Origin: JAEKNW01 sp963678375
GTDB taxonomy: Bacteria > Cloacimonadota > Cloacimonadia > Cloacimonadales > JAFGVF01
NCBI GenBank assembly: GCA_963678375.2
Contig: OY782831.1
Location: 434,001-498,000 of the forward strand
Length of the DNA stretch: 64,000 bases
Direction: 5' to 3'
Shown here: positions 45,201-54,169 of the stretch, one piece after another
Position numbering within the stretch: position 1 is the first letter of the stretch
How the letters are laid out: every line of letters starts with the position of its first letter
Notes under the pieces: model-generated
The model's database searches: none
What the model saw: the letters and a program-made list of their open reading frames with translations, nothing else
What the model was told of the DNA's origin: nothing
Position numbers and translations under genes: made by a program

Positions 45201-45923
45201 TTATTCAAATATTGACTTCCTTAGAACTACCTCCACTTGAGATGTAAGTTTCTCTTGGTCTCTAAGAATTGTCAGAGTAACTTTTTCTCCAACCTCTTTC
45301 TTCTGTAAATAATTAACTAGGTCAGAGGATTCACTTATTGTCGTTTTATCAATTTTAAGTATTATATCTCCTGTTTGAAGATTTGCTTTTTCAGCAGGAG
45401 AGTTTTTGATAATTTTAGTAATAAGAACTCCAAGGCTATCATTAGAATCATTCCCTTGTATTTCAACTCCAATAACTTTATCTTCCTGAGATTCAAATTT
45501 AAAGATGAAGGTTTTGCTTTCTTCTAAGAGTTCTTCTATCTTAGATTCAAAAAGTGATTTACCATGTTTATGTTTATCTGCTAAGATTAGTTTTGTTTCT
45601 AATTCTTGCTTATGTCTAAGATATCCTAGATAAACTTCTTCTCCAGGTTTATAATTTCTCAGTAGTTTATCGAACTGATCTACAGACAGTAATTTATCTT
45701 TATTAATAGAAATAAGAATATCACCAGATTGGAGTCCTGACTTATCAGCTGGTGAATCTTTTACTACATTATGAATATAAAGGCCTGTAACTGCTTTCTG
45801 TTGAGAATTATCTTTTTCACTATCAATTTCCGATAAATAGAGTCCTAAATAAACATCAGCAGAGATAGAGCTAGCTATCATGATAAACATTATAAGAAGA
45901 TAGGAAAATCTTTTATTCTTCAC
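45201..45923 (-). CDS. Periplasmic protein with two PDZ domains
   Basis: 240 aa: signal peptide (residues 1-22), then two PDZ domains (about 45-115 and 145-235), each with the S-P-A-D/E-K-A/S-G/N-L-Q-x-G-D-I-L/I core. No protease domain is present, unlike DegS or DegP. PDZ domains bind C-termini of unfolded or processed proteins. It lies 7 bp after the anti-sigma-like gene and so is likely part of a surface-sensing system with the sigma factor. Confidence 0.85.
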   Translation of the reverse strand: MKNKRFSYLLIMFIMIASSISADVYLGLYLSEIDSEKDNSQQKAVTGLYIHNVVKDSPADKSGLQSGDILISINKDKLLSVDQFDKLLRNYKPGEEVYLGYLRHKQELETKLILADKHKHGKSLFESKIEELLEESKTFIFKFESQEDKVIGVEIQGNDSNDSLGVLITKIIKNSPAEKANLQTGDIILKIDKTTISESSDLVNYLQKKEVGEKVTLTILRDQEKLTSQVEVVLRKSIFE

Positions 45924-45930
45924 ATCATCC

Positions 45931-46476
45931 TCACATTTTACGGATTACACCCTTAGAAGAAGACTGATTTTGAATTTCATTAATCATAATAACACCCTGT
46001 TTATCTTGAGATTTGTATTTTCTTATCATATAAATTTTCCCTTCTTCAAAATCATCAGGATTAAGATATTTGATAGTTTTTATTTCACCATCTTCATCTG
46101 CAACAGTAGCAAGTTGTGAGTCTGTGTTTTGGTCATTTTGGCTAGCTAGTTGACCTAAACCTTCAAAGCCTTTAAATTCTTGCGATTCAGTCTTATTATG
46201 TGATTCAGCTACCTGTTGATTATTATTAGTTTGCTCTTGAACAGGTACACCTCTTATGACATAATTTATTTTATTAGCTATATTTGGGTTAACAACAAAA
46301 CTAATGGCTAAAAAGAACATTGCCAAAGCAGAAGAAAAGGCAATCCTATAAGGTATTTTAAACTTATTATAAAAGAATTTCTTTTCTAACTTTTCCTTCA
46401 AGTCATATTCTAGATACTTATCGGTAATCTCAGGTATTTTAAGATTAAAAAGTTTATCTTCAAATTTTTCCATCAT
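45931..46476 (-). CDS. Putative membrane anti-sigma factor
   Basis: 181 aa with a single membrane segment (about residues 43-62) after a short charged cytoplasmic region, then a Gln/Asn-rich periplasmic portion. This is the layout of anti-sigma factors, although the zinc-binding ASD motif (H-x3-C-x2-C) is absent. It overlaps the sigma gene by 17 bp, the usual gene arrangement for a sigma/anti-sigma pair. The assignment rests on context and topology. Confidence 0.65.
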   Translation of the reverse strand: MMEKFEDKLFNLKIPEITDKYLEYDLKEKLEKKFFYNKFKIPYRIAFSSALAMFFLAISFVVNPNIANKINYVIRGVPVQEQTNNNQQVAESHNKTESQEFKGFEGLGQLASQNDQNTDSQLATVADEDGEIKTIKYLNPDDFEEGKIYMIRKYKSQDKQGVIMINEIQNQSSSKGVIRKM

Positions 46477-47005
46477 CTTTTCCTTCCAATTCTATCATTA
46501 TAGCTTTAAGTTTTTGCATAGCTCTATGAACTTGCACTTTTACAGCACCCTCTTTTTTACCAAGAATTTCTGCAATTTCTTGGTTACTCATTTTTTCGAA
46601 ATATCTTAAAATTATCACGTTTTGTTCTTTATCATTTAGCTTCTTAATTGCGATTCTTAAATTATCGTAATTAATTTCTATGTCTTCGCTCAAAGGACTT
46701 ATCTGGTTTAATTTAACCTCTTGAACTAACTTTTTTGCCCTTCCATTCTTTCGATAGTAATCAGTTACTTCATTTATAGCTATACGATATAGCCAGCCTG
46801 AAAATGCACCTTTATACATATATTTAAACTTATATATATTTTTAAGAGCTTTGAAAAAGACATTAGATACTATATCTCGACGCACTTCCTCTTCACTTAC
46901 CTTATGATATATAAATCTATTTATCAAAGGAAAGTACTTTTTATACAATTCATCAAAGGCATTAATATCCGTTTTCGCTCTTAATACTAAGTCTTTATCT
47001 TCCAT
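46460..47005 (-). CDS. ECF-type RNA polymerase sigma factor
   Basis: 181 aa. Region 2 (D-E-L-Y-K-K-Y-F-P-L-I-N-R-F, then Y-K-G-A-F-S-G-W-L-Y-R-I-A) and region 4 (L-N-D-K-E-Q-N-V-I-I-L-R-Y-F and a helix-turn-helix N-Q-E-I-A-E-I-L-G-K-K-E-G-A-V-K-V) are clear; region 3 is missing, as in ECF factors. It probably responds to an envelope signal passed by the two downstream products and may drive their own operon. Confidence 0.93.
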   Translation of the reverse strand: MEDKDLVLRAKTDINAFDELYKKYFPLINRFIYHKVSEEEVRRDIVSNVFFKALKNIYKFKYMYKGAFSGWLYRIAINEVTDYYRKNGRAKKLVQEVKLNQISPLSEDIEINYDNLRIAIKKLNDKEQNVIILRYFEKMSNQEIAEILGKKEGAVKVQVHRAMQKLKAIMIELEGKDDGKI

Positions 47006-47114
47006 ATTTTGTGTCTCACAATCTATAACGTAGTTTTTTATATTAGTTACACTTCAATTATCAAAATTATTTATTCTTCTATAAAATTATATTAAAAAAA
47101 GTCAATATCTTTTC

Positions 47115-47145
47115 TTGACTACTTTTGACTAACCCAAAATATGAT
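47115..47145 (+). promoter_or_regulatory. Possible promoter of the repeat-protein gene
   Basis: TTGACT (47115-47120) and TATGAT (47140-47145), spacer 19, 33 bp before the ATG. Confidence 0.4.
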
Positions 47146-47178
47146 AAAATTAGATGAATAGCGAAATTAGGAGAAGGA

Positions 47179-49590
47179 ATGAAATTATATCTAATCATAG
47201 TCTTACTAACCTGCTTCACCTTGTTAGGAGGTGAAATCTTTACAAAACAGGATTCTTTATTACTGGACCAAGCTCTTAGCAAGCTAGAACTAAAATCTCA
47301 AGATTTAATGTTTCTAAAAGATTGGTCTGATGAAACTTATCTAAAAAATGAGATAATTATCAATTCTATTAATAATCCCTACTTCTTCCTTGATTATGCT
47401 AGTCATTTAAAGTCCATTTCTAATCCTGAAGACTTTAATAAAGTTGCTTATAAATTTCTAAATAATAATAACATAGAACTAAACTATCCTCAAGCATCAA
47501 AGCCAATATTAAAGGAAAATATAGAGATAACTGAATTAATAGACATTATTGCTACATATATAGAAATAAAGAAATTCCATTTTGAGCAAATATTTACTAA
47601 AATCAGTCTCGAAGAAAAGCAAATCTTAAAGAATTTTAGCAAATCTCTTTTTAACCAAGAAACTGACAATGAAACTGAGAATGAGATAGATATAACAAGT
47701 TTAGATTTTGAAGCAATAATTAATAAAATAAACTGGTATATTTTCTATCAACCAGTAGTTATCGAGAATAAAGATTATCTTCCTAATAATCTTACTATCA
47801 ACTCTTTGTTTGATTTTATTCATAGTAATATTGATAAGGTCATGTGGCAAGAAGAGAATGTTATACATCAGACAGATTTAGGAGAAATTATTGTTGGTTC
47901 TATTTATGATGACCACCACATTATTGAAAACGCTATAGCCATTATTGAGCCTGCTGGAAATGATAGCTATACATTCGTAGAAAATAATCAAGAAAACTTC
48001 TTTCTCTTTGATGCTTCAGGTCAGGATAGATATTTATCAGAAAGCTCTCTCTTCTCTGCAAACTTTGGATTTTCTTATGCTTATGATTTGATGGGAGACG
48101 ACTATTATTCAGCTCTATCTGAAGCATGTTCAGCTAAGTTTGGTTTTCAAGAATTCATTGATTTTGCTGGTGATGACTTTTATACAGGTGATTCTTTTGC
48201 CTGGGCTTCGTCTGTCTTTGGTTCCTCCTTAATGATAGATAAAGGGGGAGATGATGTATATTCTAGCGGACAATATGGACAAGGTTTTGCTTGTACATGG
48301 GGCTTTTCTCTTCTCTTAGATGAAAGCGGAACTGATACCTATATTTGTGGGACAAAAGAGTTCCATGCCCCTTTAGTTCCTGATGATTACAGAAGTATGG
48401 GACAAGGAATGGGTTTTGGAATGCGTCCTGATTTTGCTGGTGGTATCGGTAGTCTTATAGATAAATCAGGCAATGATAGATACTTAGGAGGTGTCTATGC
48501 GCAAGGTGTTGGTTATTGGTACGGATTGGGTATTTTAATTGATGATGCTGGTAATGATTTTTATAATGCCGTTTATTATCCCCAAGGTTCTGGCATTCAC
48601 TTGGCAGCAGGATTATTATATGATAAAGCTGGTCAGGATAGCTACTATTCCAAGCATGGTCCTGGTCAAGGAGCTGGTCATGACTTTGCATTAGGTATCT
48701 TCATTGATGCTCAAGGCAATGACCATTATTCTATCGAAGGTGGAAATGGTTTAGGTCTTACAAACTCTGTCGGTATTTTCTTGGATAAAGAAGGAAATGA
48801 CAGGTATGAAAATGCAACTAATAGCAATTACGGTTATGGTAAAGCTGCTCGCTCATCAGGCAGTATTGGAATATTCATTGATGCTTCTGGAAAAGACTTT
48901 TACCCGCATGAGACAATGAAGGATAGCCTAGAATGGCAGCAAGGTCTAATAGGATTTGGAGTTGATTTAATAGGATCTCAAGAAGAAAAAGCTACTATCC
49001 AGATTGAACAGTTACCAGCAGATATTGATTCTCTAGCATCGATAGATGAGATTTTTGCTTATGCTTCTGAATGGGAAGTTGGAAATGTTGTAAATCGAGT
49101 GCGTAGAGCTAGAGAAATCTTACTAACTCGGCAGGCAGAAACAGTTGATTATATCATTGATCATAAAATTAATACTCGAGACACAAAAGAGTACAGGGCG
49201 ATAAATGAGTTTTTCAAAAGTAGTCCAGTTTCTCAAAAAAGACTTCTTGAACCTTTAACTTCTCAAGACACTATAGCTAATAAAAACGCAATCGCATTAG
49301 TAGCATCAGTTGAGCTAGAAGAATTTCTACCTTTGATTATAGCTTTTTATGAATCGAATAAATACATCCCTAGTTGTATATCAGCTTTAGCTTCTTTTAA
49401 GAATGATGAATATATCCCTTTAATAAGCAAATATTATGATTCTCCAAACGAAAAAATTAGATTCATAGTTGCTGGTGCTTTAAAGACAATAGATAGTGAT
49501 TTAGCTAGACAAGAATTAAACAAAATGAAAGAAGATACTTCGTTTTTAGTAAGAACCTTAGTATTAGAGCATTTTAAGAAGATTAAGTAA
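47179..49590 (+). CDS. Exported 803-residue protein with twelve [AS]G-x-D-x-Y repeats and C-terminal HEAT-like repeats
   Basis: Signal peptide 1-17. A helical region runs to ~250. From about residue 258 to 580 there are twelve copies of a short motif A/S/G-G-(N/D/Q/T/K)-D-x-Y (for example P-A-G-N-D-S-Y, S-G-N-D-R-Y, E-G-N-D-R-Y) spaced 20-40 residues apart, separated by Gly-rich stretches with L-G-I-L/F-I-D. It recalls calcium-binding Asp/Gly repeat proteins such as RTX, but the period is longer. The last ~160 residues look like HEAT repeats. It carries no T9SS tail. Function unknown; a surface or periplasmic scaffold is plausible. Confidence 0.7.
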   Translation: MKLYLIIVLLTCFTLLGGEIFTKQDSLLLDQALSKLELKSQDLMFLKDWSDETYLKNEIIINSINNPYFFLDYASHLKSISNPEDFNKVAYKFLNNNNIELNYPQASKPILKENIEITELIDIIATYIEIKKFHFEQIFTKISLEEKQILKNFSKSLFNQETDNETENEIDITSLDFEAIINKINWYIFYQPVVIENKDYLPNNLTINSLFDFIHSNIDKVMWQEENVIHQTDLGEIIVGSIYDDHHIIENAIAIIEPAGNDSYTFVENNQENFFLFDASGQDRYLSESSLFSANFGFSYAYDLMGDDYYSALSEACSAKFGFQEFIDFAGDDFYTGDSFAWASSVFGSSLMIDKGGDDVYSSGQYGQGFACTWGFSLLLDESGTDTYICGTKEFHAPLVPDDYRSMGQGMGFGMRPDFAGGIGSLIDKSGNDRYLGGVYAQGVGYWYGLGILIDDAGNDFYNAVYYPQGSGIHLAAGLLYDKAGQDSYYSKHGPGQGAGHDFALGIFIDAQGNDHYSIEGGNGLGLTNSVGIFLDKEGNDRYENATNSNYGYGKAARSSGSIGIFIDASGKDFYPHETMKDSLEWQQGLIGFGVDLIGSQEEKATIQIEQLPADIDSLASIDEIFAYASEWEVGNVVNRVRRAREILLTRQAETVDYIIDHKINTRDTKEYRAINEFFKSSPVSQKRLLEPLTSQDTIANKNAIALVASVELEEFLPLIIAFYESNKYIPSCISALASFKNDEYIPLISKYYDSPNEKIRFIVAGALKTIDSDLARQELNKMKEDTSFLVRTLVLEHFKKIK

Positions 49591-49648
49591 TTACAAGTAA
49601 GTTAATAATAAATTAAAAAATAGAATTAGATAAATAGAGGAAAGTTTT

Positions 49649-50296
49649 ATGTATGAAGAAAATCCAATTTCTGGTCATCAATCGTTAGGAGAAGAGATAT
49701 TTTCTTCCATAGTTCATGGTATTGGAATGTTTTTAGCAATAGCTGGCATGGTAGTTTTAATAACAAAAGCAGTTTTAGTAAATCAACCAATAATGGTTGT
49801 TGCTTATGCTTTGTATGGTTTTGGATCAATCTCACTTTATCTATCTTCTACCCTCTTCCATAGTATTACTCATAGAAGAGTTAAAGCAATTTTTTCTATT
49901 TTTGATCAATCTGCTATCTATCTTTTAATAGCCGGTACCTATACCCCTGTTACACTTGCTATGAGAAATGCCTTAGGCTGGACGATTTTTGGTATTATTT
50001 GGGGTTTAACTATTATTGGAATTATAATTCAATGTCTCACTAAAGGTAAATCTAGTCATATAACAAACTCAATTTATCTGATTATGGGCTGGTTATTCCT
50101 AGCTTTCCTTTACTGGATGATGCAAGTTTTACCTACTTCCTTGTTTTTATGGTTAGCTATTGGTGGTGCATCTTATTCATTAGGAGTTGTTTTTTATGCT
50201 TGGAAGAAATTACCTTATCATCATCCTATCTGGCATATCTTTGTCTTAGGCGGAACTATCTGCCACTTCTTTGGCTTATTAGAGTTAGTGGGATAA
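49649..50296 (+). CDS. Hemolysin III family (PAQR-like) membrane protein
   Basis: 215 aa with seven membrane segments. Typical sequences are the N-terminal H-Q-S-L-G-E-E-I-F-S-S-I-V-H-G-I-G, S-S-T-L-F-H-S-I, D-Q-S-A-I-Y-L-L-I-A-G-T-Y-T-P and the closing H-P-I-W-H-I-F-V-L-G-G-T-I-C-H-F, whose His residues bind zinc in PAQR receptors. The bacterial role is uncertain (possibly membrane-lipid hydrolysis or homeostasis). It has a Shine-Dalgarno (AGAGGAAA). Confidence 0.9.
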   Translation: MYEENPISGHQSLGEEIFSSIVHGIGMFLAIAGMVVLITKAVLVNQPIMVVAYALYGFGSISLYLSSTLFHSITHRRVKAIFSIFDQSAIYLLIAGTYTPVTLAMRNALGWTIFGIIWGLTIIGIIIQCLTKGKSSHITNSIYLIMGWLFLAFLYWMMQVLPTSLFLWLAIGGASYSLGVVFYAWKKLPYHHPIWHIFVLGGTICHFFGLLELVG

Positions 50297-50395
50297 GCTA
50301 TATATTTGCTGATTTCTAGGCTCTCTCTAGCCAAGTAAGTGATATCATAAATTATGTATACCCACTTTACAGAAGAGACAAGTGTTTTTTAAACA

Positions 50396-50424
50396 TAAAA
50401 AAAGGGTTGCACTCGCAACCCTTT
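50396..50424 (-). terminator. Terminator of the 378-residue lipoprotein gene
   Basis: 10-bp stem (50401-50410 with 50415-50424) with A/T run on both sides; a U-run on the - strand points to termination of the lipoprotein gene. Confidence 0.85.
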
Positions 50425-50447
50425 CAGTTTTTCTAAACTTTTATTGT

Positions 50448-51584
50448 TTAGTTACCTTCAACTCTTGTTCCAGCTGTTGGGAAGTTGTAATGAGCCTTAT
50501 TTTTCATACTAGAGCTAGTTCCACGAGTCTTAGCCTTGTCAGTATAATCAACATATTCTGATTGGTTAAGAGAAACAGAAATTTCATAAACTTCTGAAGA
50601 GTAACCAGCATCATCAACTATTTTGACATCCCAAAGACCAGGTTCAACTGTCCATGCATAATCTTGGTCAGGACCAATAGAACCAGACATATAATCAGGA
50701 CCCCATTCAGTATCAGAAGAAGGTGCAATATAAACTTCAGTAATATTATCTTGAGTTCCATTAACGATAAATATAGCTCCACCTTCAGCTGTCACTTCTA
50801 CATCATAAGCTGTAGCAGCAAAGAAATCATAAGTCTCATTCCCACCAAAGATATAAAGGCCATTGTAAGAAACTTCTACATTTAAGCCGTATTCATCACC
50901 AAGAATATATTCTTCGCTTGAGTTAGCACTTAAACTGTTTAATGAACCACCATCTAATCTGAAAGTTATTGAACCACTAGTTTGATTATCAATATTTAAT
51001 ATCTTTTCTGCTGAAATAGTTGCATAAGCCATATGGTTATCTTCAAGATTGAAAGCATCTAAGGTCACGAATGTATTATTCTCTAAATTATAAGTAACAC
51101 GGTAATTATTAGCTTCTTTTAATACTAATAGAGAATCTCCAGGTGCTAAAGGTGAAGTAAGTTCATTATTTCCACTAGGACTTTGGTCAGCTTGATAAAT
51201 TAAAGCTGAATTGATATCAATATAATGGTTGTTTTTAAGAACTACAATTCCACCTTCAGACATAATATCTACAGTAGTTGTTTGATTTTTGTTAATTGTT
51301 ACAGTTCCATCTTCAGTAGCAACATAAAGACCACTTACAGTATAATCCATAGAAATCATATCAACATCATCAACAAAAATAGCATTATCAAAAGTGTATG
51401 ACCATGATTCATTAGCTGTTAAAGTGCCATCAACATCATCAATCATGACAGTAATATCCGCATTGGTATGATTCTTGAAAGTAACTCTAGTTACAGCTGC
51501 AGAACTATTATCATCATCATCACTACATCCAACAAACATTAAACCTAAACTAAATACAAGCATTAAAATAAGTATTTTCTTCAT
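50448..51584 (-). CDS. Lipoprotein with repeated beta domains
   Basis: 378 aa; lipobox F-V-G-C (C20) followed by an Asp-rich linker. The mature part seems to be three related ~100-residue units, each with an N-x-T/I-x-x-x-I motif opening and a (S/A)-N-E/S-S-x-(S/E)-Y turn; the last one has W-G-P-D-Y-M-S-G-S-I-G-P-D-Q, a pattern seen in small Ig-like surface domains. It has no known enzymatic motif. Good Shine-Dalgarno (AAGGAGA). Probably outer-membrane and surface exposed. Confidence 0.65.
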   Translation of the reverse strand: MKKILILMLVFSLGLMFVGCSDDDDNSSAAVTRVTFKNHTNADITVMIDDVDGTLTANESWSYTFDNAIFVDDVDMISMDYTVSGLYVATEDGTVTINKNQTTTVDIMSEGGIVVLKNNHYIDINSALIYQADQSPSGNNELTSPLAPGDSLLVLKEANNYRVTYNLENNTFVTLDAFNLEDNHMAYATISAEKILNIDNQTSGSITFRLDGGSLNSLSANSSEEYILGDEYGLNVEVSYNGLYIFGGNETYDFFAATAYDVEVTAEGGAIFIVNGTQDNITEVYIAPSSDTEWGPDYMSGSIGPDQDYAWTVEPGLWDVKIVDDAGYSSEVYEISVSLNQSEYVDYTDKAKTRGTSSSMKNKAHYNFPTAGTRVEGN

Positions 51585-51599
51585 TTTAATCTCCTTCTT

Positions 51600-52058
51600 T
51601 TATATTGTTTTTAAATCGCTGATTAAATACTCTTTTTCTTCAGAATCTTTGATGTTTTCTGCTTCGGTATAAGCAAGTTTTAGATATTCTTCTTTCTTAG
51701 AATCATCTCCAAGCACTTTATAAGCTCTAGCGATAGATTCATAAGCATAACCTAATTCAAAACCTGAAATATTATTCTTCTTGCATAAATCTACATTTGC
51801 CAAACCATGCTTTAAAGCAGATTGACCCATATTCAACTCAGCATAAACTCTAGAAATTTGCCATTCACCAATAGAAAAATTCTTAGCTTTCCCAATTTGC
51901 AGCCAATGATATAGAGACGCATGAGCAGTATGAATCAATAAGACATCTTCTTCTGCAGTACGGTTTTCTTTATCTAGAAGCTCCCAAGCATCATTAAAAA
52001 GCTTAGTAGCCATATAGTTATGAATCTTTTTCAATTCTTCGTTTTCTTGTTTTTCCAT
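51600..52058 (-). CDS. TPR-like helical protein
   Basis: 152 aa, all helical, with TPR-type pairs (A-W-E-L-L-D, F-E-L-G-Y-A-Y-E-S-I-A-R-A-Y-K-V-L-G-D, K-E-E-Y-L-K-L-A-Y-T-E-A). No signal peptide; cytoplasmic. AAGGAG precedes the ATG and a good promoter lies upstream. The lipoprotein gene starts 15 bp past its stop, so the two may be co-transcribed. Function unknown. Confidence 0.7.
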   Translation of the reverse strand: MEKQENEELKKIHNYMATKLFNDAWELLDKENRTAEEDVLLIHTAHASLYHWLQIGKAKNFSIGEWQISRVYAELNMGQSALKHGLANVDLCKKNNISGFELGYAYESIARAYKVLGDDSKKEEYLKLAYTEAENIKDSEEKEYLISDLKTI

Positions 52059-52565
52059 TAATTAACTCCTTAAACATAATAATAATCACATTCAATATCT
52101 TGTCAATTTTTTTTATTAAATATTATATTTTATAAATAGTAAGAAGATATGAAAGCAAATGAGCTTTATGCTAAGCTGAGAAGATTAAGGTTCATATCAT
52201 TTTCAACTAATGACTTTTATTGTTTAAATGAATAAATCATGTTTTGCCAAATAATGCTTTGTATTGTTTAGTTAACTGAAGCTCTATCAAAGAATAGCTA
52301 AATATATTTTACTGCTTCATTGTAATTCTATTGTTTATAAGCCTAATGGAAGCCTAATAAAGTCCTAATATTTACCCAATAGACGCCCAATAGACAGATA
52401 TTACACAAGAGTAAATACATTATTTTTCTATACTTACATATTTGAAATAATCACACAAGTCTCAGAAGGAAAATTGAATTTATAAAAAAGACTAAATTTT
52501 ATTTGCTTATATTTTTGTAATTATTATAATATTATAAAATTAAATTAAGATAAAGGAGTATTTAT
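52059..52565. other. Divergent intergenic region between the TPR protein and peroxiredoxin genes
   Basis: 507 bp with no convincing gene. The left end holds a - strand promoter. Around 52337-52396 there are short direct repeats of C-C-(T/C)-A-A-T-A type (CCCAATAGAC twice, ten bases apart, and GCCTAAT twice). The right 80 bp are almost pure A/T and lead to the Prx ribosome-binding site (AAAGGAG). Confidence 0.5.
52079..52106 (-). promoter_or_regulatory. Promoter of the TPR-protein gene
   Basis: TTGACA (52101-52106, - strand), 16-bp spacer, TATTAT (52079-52084), 20 bp ahead of the start codon. Confidence 0.55.
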
Positions 52566-53219
52566 ATGTACGAACAAATGAACATGCCATTATTAGGAGA
52601 TAAGTTTCCTGAGATGAAAGTAGTTACAACTCGAGGAATCAAAGAATTACCTGGAGATTATAAAGGTAAATGGTTTATTTTATTTTCTCATCCAGCTGAT
52701 TTCACCCCTGTATGTACTACAGAATTTGTAGCTTTCCAAGAAGCTTATGATGAATTAAAAAAATTAGACGTTGAACTTATCGGAATGTCAGTTGATCAAG
52801 TATTCTCTCATATTAAATGGGAAGAATGGATCAAAGAAAATATTAAGGTTGAGATTAAGTTCCCTATTATTGCAGCTAATGATCAAATAGCTCTCAAGCT
52901 TGGTATGCTACACCCTGGCAAAGGGACAAATACCGTACGAGCTGTATTCATAGTTGATCCTGAAGGTAAAACAAGATTAGTTTTATATTATCCTCAAGAA
53001 ATTGGAAGAAATATCCAAGAAGTAGTTAGAGCTGTGAAAGCTTTACAAATCTCTGATAAAGAAAAAGTAGCTATGCCTGCAGATTGGCCAAATAATTCAA
53101 TAATCAAAGACCATGTTATTATTCCTCCTGCAACTGACGTTGAAACTGCTGAGAAAAGATTATCAGAAAAAAAATATGAATGCTATGATTGGTGGTTCTG
53201 TCATAAAAAACTAGATTAA
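52566..53219 (+). CDS. Prx6-type (archaeal-like) peroxiredoxin
   Basis: 217 aa. Peroxidatic C50 in H-P-A-D-F-T-P-V-C-T-T-E; the long C-terminal extension with R-A-V-F-I-V-D-P and the closing C-Y-D-W-W-F-C-H-K-K (C206, C212) is typical of the 1-Cys/Prx6-like group common in archaea and anaerobes. It reduces hydrogen peroxide and alkyl hydroperoxides. It is monocistronic, with a strong terminator. Confidence 0.94.
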   Translation: MYEQMNMPLLGDKFPEMKVVTTRGIKELPGDYKGKWFILFSHPADFTPVCTTEFVAFQEAYDELKKLDVELIGMSVDQVFSHIKWEEWIKENIKVEIKFPIIAANDQIALKLGMLHPGKGTNTVRAVFIVDPEGKTRLVLYYPQEIGRNIQEVVRAVKALQISDKEKVAMPADWPNNSIIKDHVIIPPATDVETAEKRLSEKKYECYDWWFCHKKLD

Positions 53220-53257
53220 GGTACTTGTTAAGATAGACAAGAAAAGGTAAAAACAAG

Positions 53258-53290
53258 AAAAGGCGGAAAAAACTTCCGCCTTTTTTTTTT
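53258..53290. terminator. Bidirectional terminator between peroxiredoxin and kce
   Basis: 9-10-bp stem (53259-53267 with 53274-53283) with ten T on the + side; an A-rich stretch on the other side fits termination of the convergent kce operon too. Confidence 0.9.
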
Positions 53291-53301
53291 AAGAATATTT
53301 T

Positions 53302-54135
53302 CTACTTTTTAGGTAAAGCCAAGATTTCTCTTGCTTGTTCAGGGCTAGCAATAGGTCTGCCAATTTCTTCAGCAATCCTTCTCATTCTAGCAACTAATTG
53401 AGCATTAGAATCAGCAACCACACCTTTATGATAATAGATGTTATCTTCAAAGCCTACTCTGATATGTCCGCCTAAAGTCATCGCCATCATTGAAGCAGGA
53501 ATATGATATCTTCCAATTCCAGCCACAGCCCAGCTAGCTGTAGGAATAAGTTCCTTGAGATGTTGAGCCATATACATAACGTTTTTAGGTTGACCAGACA
53601 TTCCACCAGGAACACCTAGAACAAATTGCATATGAAGCGGGTCAGTGGTTATTACACCTTTTTTAACTAGACGGGCAATATAGTCTATCATACCAGACTC
53701 ATAGACTTCAACTTCAGGAACAACATTGAATTGTTTAAAAGCTTCAGCTAATCTTTCAATATCAGCAGGAGCATTCATAAACACTTCATTACCGAAGTTA
53801 AGGGTACCACCATTAAGTGTTCCCATATCAGGTTTTAGTTCTAAAGGAGCAATTCTGCTATCAAAAGAAGCTCCAACAGCACCACCTGTAGAAATCTGAA
53901 TAATAACTTCTGGGCAGGCCTGACGAATAGCATCAATAGATTCTTTAAATCTTTTAACATCTTGAGTAGCTTGAGCATTATCATCTCTCACATGCAGATG
54001 AATAACTCTAGCTCCAGCTTCAAAGCAAGCTACAGCTTCTTTGGCCTGTGCTTCAGGTGTATAAGGAAGATTAGGCTGATCTTGAGGAGTAGTTTCTGCT
54101 CCTGTTATTGCAGCAGTAAGAATTAATGGTTCCAT
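53302..54135 (-). CDS. kce: 3-keto-5-aminohexanoate cleavage enzyme (BKACE family)
   Basis: 277 aa. Kce condenses 3-keto-5-aminohexanoate with acetyl-CoA to give 3-aminobutyryl-CoA and acetoacetate in lysine fermentation. Metal ligands H46, H48 (I-H-L-H-V-R-D) and E230 (G-F-E-D-N) are present, as are E14, E143, R226 and D231, at the same numbers I recall for the enzyme of Ca. Cloacimonas acidaminovorans. It lies 34 bp after the aminotransferase gene on the same strand. The BKACE family contains other beta-keto-acid cleavers, so the substrate could differ, but residue conservation supports Kce. Confidence 0.88.
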   Translation of the reverse strand: MEPLILTAAITGAETTPQDQPNLPYTPEAQAKEAVACFEAGARVIHLHVRDDNAQATQDVKRFKESIDAIRQACPEVIIQISTGGAVGASFDSRIAPLELKPDMGTLNGGTLNFGNEVFMNAPADIERLAEAFKQFNVVPEVEVYESGMIDYIARLVKKGVITTDPLHMQFVLGVPGGMSGQPKNVMYMAQHLKELIPTASWAVAGIGRYHIPASMMAMTLGGHIRVGFEDNIYYHKGVVADSNAQLVARMRRIAEEIGRPIASPEQAREILALPKK

Positions 54136-54169
54136 TAATTTACCTCTCTATTTTTTATTTTTATATTTA

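Noticed and set aside
48455..48691. His-rich 78-codon - strand frame
   Set aside because: Antisense to the regular Gly/Asp/Tyr repeats of the 803-residue protein, which create such frames by chance.
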